DNA of 64,000 nucleotides from Selaginella moellendorffii (GCF_000143415.4 NW_003314301.1:1642912-1706911), one strand, 5' to 3'. Shown: positions 1 to 12,510, counted from the first letter of the stretch. Made by a program: numbers and translations. Notes: generated by a model from the letters alone, not told the origin.

Positions 1-1252
1 TTCGAAAGAATGCCGCATCGCGACGTGGTCTCGTGGAATTCCATGATCCAGGCCTACGCCCAGAACGACTGCGTAGACGAAGCACTGGACTTGTTTGCGA
101 AAACACCCGAGCCGGACCTTGTGTGCTGCAATGCCATGATCCACGCCTTTCCTCGTAATGGTCTGCTCGACGACGCAAGATCTCTCTTTGACAGGATGGC
201 CACCAGGAATCTACTGACTTGGACTGGGATGATCGCCGCGTATGGTCAGCTTGGTCACGTCCAGAAAGCCATGCAAGTCTTCTCGAGCATTCCGGACAAG
301 AAGGACGTGGTTGTGTGGACGGCTATGGTGGCGGCGTATGCCAACAACGGAGACATGGCAGGAGCTCGAACGGTGCTGGACAGGATACCTTGCCGAGACG
401 TCCCGGCTTGGAATGCTGCGATCACGGGCTATGCCCTCAGCGGGTATCCCAGGCAAGCACTGGATCTCTTTGCCACAATGGACGTGGAAGGACTGAGAGG
501 AAGCGAAGTAACTTATATCGAGGTCTTAGATGCGTGCGGCAACATGTCCTCTATCCGGCACGGGACAGAGATTCACGAAGGCTTGGCTGCTGGCTGCTCG
601 GACAAAGTTGGCAATGCGTTGCTGAGCATGTATGGCAAATGCGGCCGGCTGGATCGAGCTTGGGAGATCTTCGTGTCCATGCAGCAGCAGCAGCAGCAGC
701 AGAAGCGTCATGGCTGCAAGCAGGAGGAGCTCGTGTCCTGGAACGCGATGGTGGCGGCGTATGCACAGAACGGCCACAACCCCGAGGCGGTGGAGCTGTT
801 TCGAGTGATGAATGTGGAGGGCGTGGAGCCGGACGAAATCACGTTTGTGAGCTTGCTGTCGGCGTGCAGCCATGGTGGGATGCTGGAAACCGCGAGGTGG
901 AGCTTTAAGTCGCTCCTCCAGCGAGACTACCAGTCGGCTCCCACGCACTACATGTGTGTGATCGACTGACTGGGACGAGCAGCCATGGCCGAGCAAGCCG
1001 AGGACTTGATCCGAGATATGCCCTTCCACCCGGATCCAGTGGCGTGGGCGACTCTGTTGGGTAGCAGCGGTGTGGATGTGGGTGGTGACTGGGTGATGGA
1101 GCTCGATCCGCTGCCGTCTACGTCTTGCTCGCAAACATCCACTCCCGGGGCGAGGAGTAAGCCAGTTGGATCTCCTTTCCAAAGCTTTCGGAGAATGGAG
1201 ACGGGGCGCAGCCGCGTTTCAGAGCTCGCCATCTTTAAGTTGCAACGACGGT
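1..1252 (+). pseudogene. PLS-class PPR gene, 3' part, interrupted
   Basis: The frame is open from base 1, so the 5' end lies outside the window. It encodes repeated motifs of about 31-35 residues with the MP..D/N.VSW signature (MPHRDVVSW, DVVVWTAMV), as in organelle RNA-editing PPR proteins. About eight CAG codons near 682-705 form a polyglutamine run. The frame stops at TGA 967-969 in the middle of the usual E-region sequence (HYMCVID, stop, LGRA). The same frame then continues with family sequence (MAEQAEDLIRDMP, VAWATLLG) to about 1100, after which YVLLANIHS appears in another frame. One nonsense change plus one frameshift therefore separate this from an intact PPR. A decayed relative lies at 10981-12510. 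A truncated protein ending at 969 could still be made. I favour a pseudogene. Confidence 0.7.
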
Positions 1253-1419
1253 GAGTATAAACTCGCTTCTCCTTGCGCTACTACTGACTTTGTTTTCTTC
1301 TATCATGGCGACACTTTTGTCGCCGGGTGCAATCCATTCAACAGTCGTCGGCCAGGTCCCTCCCGATCAAAAGATCTCAAAACAAAAATCTCCACTGAAA
1401 AGCTTGTCTTTTTGGTGAT

Positions 1420-2071
1420 TATTGCAGGCCGGAGTTGCGAGAAATGCGGCCGAGTGCATGGCCAAACTCGCCTTCGTTCTCATCAGTGTCGTAGGGGACG
1501 ACATAGATGGTAAAGGAGGCAATGATCTTTCCAAGTCTTCTAAACTTCGGATTTCTTCCTAGGAAATGCTGTGGTGGATCACTGGAAGGCTCTGGGCTTA
1601 CCGACAAACGGTAGTAGCTCTCTCTTCGTTTTGCTCGCAGTGGAGAAAACCAAAAAAAAAAAAGCCTTTTTGTGAGTCGTAGCTCATGAATTATTACGTT
1701 ACAGCCCTGACGATAGTGGAAACTGATGCTGGCTCGAACCACACTGGAACATTTGCTTGCTTCGCCACTGGAGTTTCTCCGTTAGCAATTGATGATCTAT
1801 GAGAATTGGATAACCACTTACACTTGCAAGCGGTTTCCAGTGACTCGGGAGTGAGGTTGGCATCCAGCAACACAGCCGGTGCTGCTTGGATGAGAATTGT
1901 GAGATCCATTCCGGGGTCAAGTGTTTCTCCTGGAAACTTGATCAGGAGAAGAAAGTACTGCGGACGAAACTGTTTAGTGTCCTCGCTTATATATCGCCAA
2001 ACGAGAAAGAACTGGCTGGTTTGGGAGAAACACTATCGAGTCTTGACACTGCTCTAGTTCCTAGTGGCTGA
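1420..2071. pseudogene. Scrambled pfkB-family sugar/nucleoside kinase remnant
   Basis: On the minus strand about 1930-1694 encodes LTILIQAAPAVLLDANLTPESL and, after a short gap, VPVWFEPASVS, which resembles the middle of pfkB-family carbohydrate/pseudouridine kinases. The piece expected next in that family (SPNEKEL) is instead on the plus strand near 1990-2065. The parts are therefore inverted relative to each other and no intact frame joins them. The stretch 1420-1690 on the minus strand may hold a further exon (EEIRSLEDLE) but this is weak. The family is recognised from motifs only; the call as a remnant follows from the strand switch. Confidence 0.5.
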
Positions 2072-2192
2072 CCAAGGAGCAGCACTACATCCATCTCCAT
2101 GTTAATGAATCACCCATTAAAATTTCAATTAGAGCTAAGTGGGATTGCCGCTTCTTATTAAAACAAAACAACCTCTCTTGTTGGCTGCTGAA

Positions 2193-3725
2193 TCAAGGAC
2201 ATGATTTTGCCAGTCGTGGGACGAGCATTAGGGGTTCTTCTCTGATTAAAACAATGCCAAAGTAAGCTTTCATATTGACCTCGTCCTTTCCATCTGGGAG
2301 GCTCCACTCAAATGTGTGCAGCATTGTAGCCAGAGCATAGTGCACCATAGTGAGACCCATGTTCAATGCGGGACACATTCTTCGGCCTGATCCAAAGGGT
2401 ATCAGCTCGAAGTTCTGACCTGTGACTTGCACATCAGACTTTGTCTCCAGAAAGCGTTTGGGATTAAACTTGTTGGCCTCGCTCCAAGTAGATTCATCTC
2501 TTCCAAGAGCATACGCATTAACCAGCAGCCCTGTTCCTGCAGGAATGTTGTATCCCCAGATGTTACAAGATTCCACGGATTCATGAGGAGCTAGCAAAGG
2601 TGCCGGAGGATGTAAGCGAAGTGTTTCTTTGACTATGGCCTGCAGAAACTCGAGCTTTGGGATATGCTCCTCCTCCACGGTACCATTACTTCCAACAATC
2701 TCCTCCAGTTCTTGTTTTACTTCTTGCATTAACTCGGGATTTCTCATGAGCTCGGCCAGAGCCCAATCCATTGTGACTGCGATGGCGTCTGTACCTGCTG
2801 CAAGCATATCCTGAGATGCGAAAACAACCAGTTAGTACTTCAAACTTCTCCCATGTCTTACCGAAGTCAACGCCTTGATTCTGGTATCATCTAGAACTCC
2901 ACCAGCAATCAAAACGTCCATGAAATCCTTCACCTCGTGATGAGACTCCCGGGTTTTCTTGTGCTCTTGAAGTTGCTCTCCAAGGTAGTTCACCAGTTGC
3001 GTTTGGAGCCACTTGATCCTGAAGACTTTGGGATCAGCCCAGCTGAGGCATGGGATAAGATCCCCGATTTGCAGACCATTCCCAACTTTGGAGGCTTCAT
3101 TGAGGTTGTTGAGGAATTCTTTCAGCTTTTCAGATTCACTACCTGAGGCGTCCGAAATGCTCTTGTTCAACACCATGCGGCTCATGGTGTTGAAGGCGAA
3201 TTGGAAAAACCTGGAAGTCAGATCTACAGGTCTTCTCTGGCTGCATGCTTCCACAAGTTCCGTGATGAGCATGGACATTTCCAGCTTCCGCACGGGCTGG
3301 AACATCTGCACGCGCTTTGTAATGAAAAACTCAAGAGTGCAAATCTTCCTCAAATGCCTCCAGTGATCACCGTAAGGAGCCCATACCAAATCCGTCGCCT
3401 CGTACCCAAAATACTTGGCTGCTGAGTTTGCAGGCCTGGAAGCAAATTCACGGTCATGAGTCTTGAGAACTTCTTCTGCAGCAGCTGGTGTCGAAGCTAC
3501 TAGTGTCTTGATTCTCCCCAGCTGCAGGTACATGAGCCCTCCATGCTGCTTTGCAAGCTGGAAAAGATACTCATGCGGAAGTTTCTTTCCTACCAAATGA
3601 ATGTGGCCTATGATGGGCAGCGCTCTTGGAGATGGTGGAAGACTTTGATTTCGCTTGTTAGTACACAAGAGCACAACTAGTATGAGAGCAAGCGTGAGCA
3701 CAATTGTAAGTATCATTTCTAGCAT
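2193..3725 (-). CDS. Cytochrome P450, CYP71-clan (A-type), two exons
   Basis: Haem monooxygenase, expected to be anchored in the endoplasmic reticulum and to act in specialised metabolism; the substrate cannot be told from sequence. Exon 1 is 3725-2862 and exon 2 is 2810-2193. The intron is 51 nt, phase 0, with GTAAG and CTCAG borders, giving about 493 residues. I chose ATG 3725 because it is followed by a hydrophobic anchor (MILTIVLTLALILVVLL) and the proline-rich hinge LPPSPRALPIIG. Further motifs are AGTDA in the I helix, ETLR in the K helix, FNPKRF, and the haem loop PFGSGRRMCPA with the cysteine ligand. The haem loop has Ala where the family consensus has Gly two residues after the Cys. 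All domains are present, so the gene is probably functional. Confidence 0.9.
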
Positions 3726-3857
3726 ACTGGCATGTGGAAGTAAGCTTAGTTCTTTATGTATACAGATTGGAATATACTGGATAGGTATCTTGCAACAAGT
3801 ATATAAGTATATACCTAAGTTATTATATGTAGTTATTATATGAATCGTCACTTTCAA

Positions 3858-6800
3858 TATCTTTTGTAGGATCCCAATTGTGACAGACCATCAGGCACTG
3901 CAATGGCTTTAAACATGAATACATTATATTTTACATTACATATTCTGTCATATTTTAATAATGGAAGGCCCAATTTAGAGTAAACACTTTTTTAAAAAGT
4001 ATGTTTACCAAACACTTTTACTATTATGCCCTTTGTGTTAATCTTGTTTGATCCTAAATATTATTTATAGAAAGTGTTTAAATTTGTTTATTTGGCATGG
4101 AATGTAAAGATTGTGTTGAAGACAATGGTGTTAGTCCCACGTCCAAATTCACAATCTAGCACTATTCTATATTTAGTAAGTTTCAAATTTGTCCTAAAGA
4201 TTAACTCCTGGTACTAAAAGTGGCTAAGGGTGAAAGTTCCTCAACAGGGGGTTTAAATGTATAGTAGGAATAGTAGGTAAGTTAAGCATGGTTGATTAAT
4301 CTGAGGTATAATTTAACTCCCACTTACGTGTTTGTTTTTGTTTTACATTTGACTTGGGTCTAAGCCCAAGTTCCACATTATACTAGCTGGTGAAATACTT
4401 ATATTCTTGCGTTAGGCCACTGGAATACTAAAATAGTTCCAAATTTCATTTAGCTCCATTTGTGTGTTAGTCCTGACATTGGGATGTTGGATGCAATTGT
4501 TCCAAGTTATTTCGTGCTTCTATCCCTTTGCTCTTTGGGCTGTACGCTTAGAAGTCATTCTGTGCTCTAGTATTGTTGATGTTTAAATTTGAGTGAAATA
4601 GGATATTTATCCATAGAATTGATATTGAGTTTGATTAGACTCAATACATATAGTATTAATAATTTGGCTATAGCTTTATATTATTAGCATTCATGTATTT
4701 GCTAGTTAATAATTATATTAGCTTTCAAATGAGTTGAGTGGCAAGTTTGAGTTAGTTGTGTTCTAAATAAGATTATTTAGTAAGGGTTAAGCTTTTAGCT
4801 TTTCCTTGAAAAATAATTGAGTTGTGGACTATATTAGCTTTGCAAAAGAAAAAGATTTTAAAGTTATTGATTCCTTATTGGATTTGAGTTGAGAATATAT
4901 TGATCATTGATGATTTCTCTTGTGTTTGTTATGAAATGAATTATATTTTATTATGCACAAATAAATTTATGGAGGATTGTTTAGTGATCACTTATTAAAC
5001 ATAACTTTGTTGTGCTTAGCTTTGGATTGATGCAAATATACTCTTCTTTAGTTTTGGCATTATTAAGTGTAGCTTCTAGATGTGTTAAGAAGGATATTGT
5101 GGGTTGCACCATGATTTTTTGTTTAACATTAACATTAGTTTATATGAGACTTGTGATCATTGTTAGGTAGAACTTAAATATAAGCTTCTTTAAACTTTAT
5201 GTTCTTTGAGTTTTATACTTTATGGTCTATTTGTTAAAAGGTGTTAGGGAAGGCATTTTTGGTTTATTATCTTCGATGTTAAAGTTAATATTTACATCTA
5301 ACAATCATTGATAATGATTAATTATCATCTAGAATAGTTGATCATCCTTGTCAAAAGTTTTGCTTGATTATTATTGATATATAATGATTACTGGTCTTTT
5401 GGATGGTGGATTCTTTATTTAACAATTATGCATCTCTCTATTGATAGAATGATTGATAATCTTTCATGATAGTTAATTATTCAATTTGATGGCTTTTAGC
5501 TTTTCGCATTACCATATATTTTTGTGTGGATTGTTTTGGATTAGTCTCTTGAGTTTTAGACATCGGTAAAATGTTGCTGACACTTGCTTAAGCAACTTGA
5601 GTTCCTTCGTATTGTTGATTGAGATTTATTCAAGTTGGCTAATGTAATAATTAGCATAATTAAGTATTTATTGATCTTGCCACATTCATTTTGTTTTGTT
5701 TATTATTACTATAGTTACTTTTGATAAATTTGATGTTTTTTCCTTTGGGTGATATATTCATGAGGATTTTGCTCACTAGTCAATACGTTCTGTAAGTTGT
5801 CTTTCATAAGTTGTTTAGCATACTATTTGTAATTTTTGATAGCTAAATTTTATCATTGATTGTTCTTGATAGTATACTTGTTATTGAGTTTCGTGGATGG
5901 TTAATCTTATGTGTTCTAACTATAGTGATCTTGGTGGTTCCTATACTATAATTCTAGTTTATTGGATGAAAACTGCACTAGAATACTTAAAATTAGCTTT
6001 GATGTAGCTCTTCCATCATGAAGAAATATAGTCTATAAGCTTTGTCATAAAAAAAAATCAATTTTCACTTTATTCTTACAAGGATTGTGAGACTAATAAC
6101 TTTCCCACAATTCTAACCAAGAATGAAGTTTTGACTATCATAAACATCTATTGATAATTTCCATTCCATGATACTATAATCTTTGGCATGTTTGATATAC
6201 CAATAGTAATCATGAATACAAGATTGATTCAACCTTTAAGGTCTAAAAAAATTAAAAAATCTTTAATGAGATAAACAAAATCCTTGAACCTCAATAATTT
6301 AGCAACTTTGCCACATTAGAACATCATTAAAAATCTTGGCTATCACTTATGCCATACTCCTCATCAAGATCTATATCCCATTCATTTACCATCCTTAAAA
6401 GAATATATTGCTCCGATACTAATGAAACAAACAAAGAGTGAATCCTAGGCCAACCTCCCAACTTTTAAAGCATTACAACTTTAAATCCCACAATCCATAG
6501 AATAGTGTTAACTTTGGACTCATTATAACATCTGAATAAGTATATCCTAGCAAGAGCTCCTCAAGTGCCATTAGGGAAACCATGCACTAGCAATTCTTAT
6601 TCAAATCTTGAAGTGTCTTACATGAATCCCTATATTCATTTTCTGCCTTTTATTTTGATTTTTGGGCCAAGAAAGGTCAAACCTTGTTTTGTAAGAAGTT
6701 TTCACAGCCTTTGTTGGCCACAGTGTCATTCCCCTAATCTGTACTCTTGGGGGTCATTGGAAGACAATTGTCACATCTGCATACTTGCATTCCTTGCAGT

Positions 6801-8060
6801 GGGTGTTATATTGTGTTCACATATGATACACTTTATATTTTACAGGAGATAGGTTCACCAAAAAACAAGACACAATACTTTTCTTTTTTCTACTTTGGAA
6901 GTGTTCATCCTACATAACTTTTAGTGTGGGATCCTGTGGAGATACATCTAAATGGTACCATTTTGCTGCCATCACTTGTATAAAATCTCTAGCTGGATTG
7001 TCTTGCCATCTTAAGTTACAATTCTTAGCACTGTCCATTGTTTCTTTCAGTGATCTTTTGTTGAGAGGAAAAAAAATATCCCTGCTGAGAAATCGTGAGT
7101 ATGGGTCTGGAGGTATAGGACAATTGTGACAGATATGTATCCTTATGTTTATATTAATATAAATATGTATACAATACAATATCCTCTTGTCACCACAGTT
7201 ATATGTACAGCTATAGTGTACACTTTTATATTCTACAAGGGCTAACAAAGGATCTCACCAATCTTCCTTGCAACGAGCAAGTATTGACAACACGCACAAC
7301 AGGTTGCAGGGGATCGAAGACGAACAAAGAGAAGATGAGGGACCACAGAGAGAGAAAAATCCATGCATTGCATGATAAGTCCCATGCCTCCCAATACACT
7401 TTTTATATTTACTGACAATAAAGGTTTACTTGTTAAATAAGTTTATTTATCTGGTCCCACTTAGGAAATAAGTTTTTAAAAACTGTCCAAAACATTTGTA
7501 GCGGTCTATTGTCCCTTTCAATGATCTTTTGTGGGTCAGAAGGATCTAAATCCCTTGTATTATGATGTTTTGGACGAATATATATGCATTAAATCTGCAC
7601 CTTAGACAGACGAGCAGAAATAGCATATTACTGAGAATGTCACTATAAATTCTATCCTTAATTGCTTTGGAAATAACACTTTATGATTTAATAATCTTAT
7701 ATTTTCTTGACAAGATTCTATGACTTGCAAGAAACACATAATTCTTATTTATAATTTCGTACTGTGATCACTTCAACACATGCATCTGTGACATTATTTC
7801 CACATTATGGCATAGTCATATTAAAGCATACTTCTATTATTAAATTACAACTCAAAAGGACTTTGTCATGTGATCAAATCTAGGACGGAATAAAAATTAT
7901 ACATTGCTAGCAGAATGTAATGAAGATTTACTGCATCCACAATGAACAGTCCTGCCCTATTTTCTGTTTAGCTCATGTGATGAAAATTAGGTTAGGGTTA
8001 GGGCAACTGCCGGCATTAGAGTTTTACAGAAAATTGTCTTCACAGAAGTCCTTGTGAATC
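3858..8060. other. AT-rich stretch without a recognisable gene
   Basis: Over 4 kb of AT-rich sequence with no long open frame that I recognise. Part near 4410-4520 (a TTGCGTTAGGCCACTGG block) resembles LTR remnants at 39527 and 33700, so at least some of this is decayed retrotransposon. Open frames at 6565-6852 (+) and 6910-7248 (-) show no family I can name. Two TTAGGG units near 7993 are too few to be a telomere relic. Confidence 0.5.
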
Positions 8061-8069
8061 CCTGATTCA

Positions 8070-9350
8070 ATGAGTGTAAACGCAGTGATGCAGGCTAGCA
8101 CTTCCAGGAGTGGCTTAAGATTTTTAAAGCCTATCCATTCGTTCTCATCTCAAGGAGCCTTTCAGCTTGCAGCTCCACAGCAAAACCAAAACCTTGAGCT
8201 GCCTCATCGACTTCATGTTTCATTGGAGGCTTTGGAACGCTCCAGAACATCACTCCATGATTTTGTAAGATGTAGTTGCAATTGTCATGACTGACAAGCG
8301 CGTGCTTTTAGTACATCTCACATTTCATGTTCCATGGCCTGGATCCCGGCAACCACGAACACAACTTCAAGTACTTGCCAGTTCTTGCTTTCACGGAGGC
8401 TTATGTGTATGAGGTCTGTAATTCCAAGAGCCCTATGGAGTATCTGAATTGTTATGGGCACAGGTCGATGTAGAATACGAGAAAGCTCTCAAGAAAATGC
8501 AGGATATCCATGACCCAGTCAATGACGTGGATCCCTTTTATGGGCTTAAACTGGAACTCACGGCTCGAAATCTCTGGACGGATAGGTACGTCTGATGTCC
8601 ATTCAACTGGCTCAATCATTGCTTGAAACAATGCAGGATGGCAAATGAACTTTTGAAAGGATGCCATTACTTGAAACTAGAGCAATCCATTTGTCATTCC
8701 AGTCCAGAAGATCAAATTTCAATCCTAGATGCTCGCAGAGCTTTGGAGTTCAAATCATTCGACTACAAGTTGCTCAACCCCTTGCTTTACAAAATGAGGG
8801 GAGAAGAGGTGAATGAGTTCCACTTCGGCTTTCTAGAGTTGTCAAATCGTCTTGTGGAGTTAGCAGATAACTTGTAAGTGATCCCCGTGGATTTGTTGTC
8901 TGATTAACTTCCTTATATATATTTGCAGGTCTGATTACGAGGTGAGTTACAAAAGGCTTTAATGATTTCCCCTGCGGATGATGAATATAGGAGGACGTCA
9001 AAGACAACTCATTCAACATAGTGTGCGTGTTTTACAAAGTTTATGGACCAAAACTCGGTTCACAAATGCTGGTGCGTTGGCAACTGGCTTTGATTTTAAC
9101 TCGTATTGTCCTACAGGCTGAGTACATTTCCGCTGTTAAACTACGGTTTGAAGAAAAACTAAACAAGCTAGAGCCGGAGCTGAGAGAAAAGTTCCCAATT
9201 CGTTATCAAGAGGAGCTTTCGAGAGGTACTAACGAGTTTCGATATAAATCCTTAATTGGTTGTGTTCTAGGCAAAAGCATTGCGGAAACCTGGGAAGTGC
9301 CCCCATTTATCGATGAGACACCTTATAGCGCTTTGGTATCAAGCAAATGA
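8070..9350 (+). CDS. Plant protein of unknown function, eight exons
   Basis: I read eight exons: 8070-8264, 8312-8413, 8464-8585, 8637-8873, 8929-8941, 8991-9071, 9117-9225 and 9271-9350. All introns are GT-AG, all phases agree, and together they give 312 residues. Exon 5 is only 13 nt (residues L/SDYE). The first 65 residues are rich in S, R and Q with few acidic residues, which could be an organelle transit peptide. The body is mixed alpha-helical, with DPFYGLKLEL, YKMRGEEVNEFHFGFLELSNRL and DYEEDVKDNSFNI. The acidic D/E-rich middle segment recalls conserved plant proteins without an assigned role, but I cannot name the family. Eight clean exons with no stop argue for a functional gene. Introns run from about 45 to 55 nt, as elsewhere in the window. 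Confidence 0.8.
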
Positions 9351-9419
9351 TACACTAAACCAGGAAATATGGGTTTGAAAGGTCGACAAAGCGAGTAAAG
9401 TCTCATACTAGAACATAAA

Positions 9420-9890
9420 TTCTCTCTAGGACATTCTAGGACTCTTTTCTTGTCGAATAGGTGTGTCTTCCGTGGTACTCCTCTCCATCAGTCTCAAAGC
9501 TTCACGAAACAAATCTGCTGATGCTTCATTGTCGCCCGTGACGTGAATATTGTTCCGTATGAAAAAGGCTACAAAGTTAATACCCGTCATGTACTTTGCT
9601 TGCACCAATGCCGACATTACAGCTCCAACCTATCTATCGCTGGGTTTCTCCTTTGCAAGCTTAAGAGCCCTGAAGAAGAAACAAAACAAATGTGAGAGAC
9701 AACTTCAATCACAGTGACTCAACGTTTTGTCAACGTGAATGCCACGGTGAGCTGGAGCAGGAGAACCAAAATCTGGCTGTCCAACCAATACTGCAATCGC
9801 TGAATAAACGAACAATCACATTAAAGTGGAATTTTGAAAAATACCATAATCAAAATGATCAGACAATTGGTGGGGGCTAGGGCGGACGAA
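9420..9890 (-). pseudogene. Unidentified gene remnant, broken
   Basis: On the minus strand 9617-9426 encodes MSALVQAKYMTGINFVAFFIRNN and then SADLFREALRLMERS. Immediately upstream the same frame reads RALKLAKEKPSDR followed by a stop (TAG). A further exon-like piece near 9890-9720 reads IAVLVGQPDFGSPAPAHRG. These look like exons of a conserved protein, but the in-frame stop and missing 5' part suggest decay. It lies tail-to-tail with the intact gene ending at 9350. I do not recognise the family. Confidence 0.35.
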
Positions 9891-10609
9891 AACTGTTGAG
9901 ACTGACGTATTCACGGTCTGTATTCCTAAGGTGGCTGTTTCTGTGTATCAAGAGTCGTTTGTCGAACTCATTTCAGGTCCGAAACACAGCCAGCAGCGGA
10001 AAGAAGGGAGGCAAGAAGAAAATATAAGTTTTTTCAATTCACTTTGATCTGATTCCTTAGATAGGGATTGGACGACGGCAAATCGTGTTTGTGTAGCTTT
10101 TTCTACCGGACTCAATTTAATTCGATTCGCTCCTGTGCTTCTATGGTCTCGCAAAGATGAGGATCACGCCTTCCGCAAGGTCAAGTGAGGATCAGAACGT
10201 TCTCACGAACTTCTGGGTAAGAGATGTTTTTGTCCTCCTTTTGTGCTAGCTTCAGTGTCTAGATTGCAGCATGCAGGAAGTGGCAGATGTAATGCAGCCT
10301 CAAGACGTAGGAGTCGTGACGAGAAGCTCAATCGCTGCCACGACGTGGTTTCCTGGACGAAATGCTTCTCAAAGGATGACAGGATCGAGGAGATAGCGAG
10401 ATCACATATTCTGATCCGGCGAGACGCCCAAGAGAGCAAGAGCATGGCGCGGGAGAGTGGGGGCTTAGGGTGAGGTGCCTGACCTCGGGTGTCCGAGCTC
10501 AGCCCGGGTACCACGATCATAATTCTTCCCAAAAGTCTTTGGATTCTCTCGAATTCTAACAAAGTGAATTCCAGTCTGCTCCAATTGAAGTTTTGATGGA
10601 ATTTTTTAC

Positions 10610-10980
10610 ATGATCCCCCCAACTAAAGGTCCAATCGAACTCTCCATCCGGAAAATGAGAGGGTATACAAAAAGACTGTCACGATTATTGAGGTTCATAA
10701 TCCCATCCTCGAGGATACGTTTCCACTTGCTCATTGATCTAGTTACCTGCAAAGACAAAGTCAACTCCATCTCTAACTTCAGACAACCAAACCTTCTCAA
10801 ACTGCGTTAGTACGAGATGAGTTGTCTTTGGCTCCTCTCCAGCTTGATCGATGTCGTTTAACTCGTCCTCCTCATCGTCATCTTGTTCATTCAAGGGAGG
10901 CTCTGATCCTTCGGAGTCCACACCTTCCACTTGTGTTGCTGTCGCTACCAGAGTCTCGTTAGCCGGTTCTTCTGTAGGTT
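10610..10980 (-). pseudogene. TFIIA large-subunit C-terminal fragment
   Basis: The minus strand encodes an acidic stretch (EQDDDEEDELNDID), then EEPKTTHLVLTQFEK, a 48-nt GT-AG intron, and VTRSMSKWKRILEDGIMNLNNRDSLF. This is the conserved C-terminal beta-barrel half of the TFIIA alpha/beta subunit, a general RNA polymerase II factor that contacts TBP. The N-terminal half is missing: the match begins at about 10980, exactly where the PPR remnant starts. The C terminus also diverges after DSLF. I infer a 5'-truncated duplicate; the functional copy must be elsewhere. Confidence 0.65.
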
Positions 10981-12510
10981 ACAATGAGCCTGGCGACGAA
11001 GGTTCACAGTCGGATCCATAGTATCGCTCGAAACAGCTCCACGCCGCGGGGTTGTGGCCGTTCTGTGCGTACGCCGCGGCCGTCTGGATCAAGCTTGGGA
11101 AATCTTCGTGACCATGCAGCAGCAGCAGCGTCAGTGCTGGAACGCGATGATGGTGGCATTTGCCATACATGCCGATCGAGTTTCCGTTGTTCGAGCAGCC
11201 AGCAGCCAAGGTTTCGTGAATCTTTGCCTGCCGGACAGAAGACACGTTACATCCCCCCAGCGCCGCCCATTGTCGCAGACATCTCCAGGCTTTGCCTGGA
11301 TCAAGCCCGTGATCGCAGCATTTCAAGCCGGGACGTCTCGGCAAGGAATCCTGTCCAGCACTTGTCCGGAATGCCCGAGAAGACTTGCATGGCTTTCTGG
11401 ACATGCCCGCGGCTATCATCCCAGTCCAAGCCACTAGTAGCCACCTGTAAGTCGTCAAGCAGACAATTGGCGTGATCATGGCATTGCTCGTGTGTAACAA
11501 TTCCAGTGCTTCGCGCACGCAGTCGTTCTGGGGTAGGCCTGGATCATGGAATTCCACGAGACCACATTCTTTCGAAACAAAGTCTCGCCTCCTTCACTTT
11601 CCAGCTCAGGCTCACCATCGCAGTAAAAGTTAGAACTTCTCTCGCGAGAACCGTCTCTTCAAACACGCTCCCGAACGCAGCCCAGGAAACACCATTCCGG
11701 AAGCTCATCCCCAATGGTGTTTCCTGGGCTGCGTTCATCAGCTCTCGTGCCCCCGTGATGCACATGAGCTTGGAATTCCAGGCCATGTCATTGTGTTGTG
11801 GCATCTTTCCAGCAAACCAACCGCCTCATCGAGAGCTTGCAGATGTAAAAGCCCCTCAAGCATAACCATTGTGAAGCTTTGCCACGATAACCTTTCTGAG
11901 CACAGCATACCCGTCCAGGACACGATATTCTTGTCCCGAGTGCCCTCAAACAAAAGCCATGCCTCGTAGAGAAATCCACCACCATTGTGTTCCAAGAGAT
12001 GGTGCTGGCATATCCTTAGCATGCCGTATGTGGTGATATCACAACCGTTCCAAGACACAACGTCCCACATGGCCATTGCATCCAACACCTTCTTTTCCTT
12101 TGAAACGGCGAGCACGCAGTCATGAGTCCCCGTCCATGAGTCAGGCATGGTCAGATTGCCCAGTCCGGGCATATGCTGCTATGAGAGGATTTGAGGCGTG
12201 CTCTTGTGTGGCATCTGCTCAAACAGTTGCCTCGCCTCGTCCATTGATCATATGAGACTGTGTCAAACACGAGTCAAACAATCCCTGGTGTAGCTGATGC
12301 ACCCATTGCAGACGAGCTCCACGATGATTGTGTTGTAGGAGAAGGAATTGAGCTGCTAAATGCTTTGATCCAGCCAATGCTGCCGCCTATGTCTTACTAG
12401 CAAACATCCAGGTGGATCTCCTTTCCAAGCTCTATCAAGGAATGGAGATGGGGTGCAGCCGCATTTTGGCCATAGCTCACCATCTTCAAGCTGCGATGAT
12501 GGTGAGTCAC
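10981..12510. pseudogene. Decayed, partly inverted PPR gene copy
   Basis: Minus-strand pieces 11557-10981 and 12172-11738 encode broken PPR text (GMIAA, DVVSWNG, KNIVSWTGML, NTMTW) with many frameshifts. Nucleotide similarity is clear to the PPR gene at the left edge: the segment around 11290-11440 reversed matches about 200-450. By contrast, 12380-12510 matches the tail of that gene (about 1095-1255) on the plus strand. Body and tail are thus in opposite orientation, so the copy was rearranged after duplication. It also contains a perfect inverted repeat (11673-11736). Confidence 0.65.
11673..11736. repeat. Perfect 24-bp inverted repeat, 16-bp spacer
   Basis: The left arm 11673-11696 and the right arm 11713-11736 are exact reverse complements over 24 bp, flanking a 16-bp spacer. 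Each arm reads GVSWAAF-like PPR text on one strand, so the palindrome probably came from an inverted duplication of a short PPR segment. Confidence 0.85.

Noticed and set aside
7990-8005. Telomere repeat relic (TTAGGGTTAGGG)
   Set aside because: Two units only, and plants of this kind use TTTAGGG-type repeats; chance is sufficient.
10243-10473. PPR motif in a plus-strand open frame (HDVVSWTKC)
   Set aside because: A single nine-residue likeness with nothing PPR-like before or after it.
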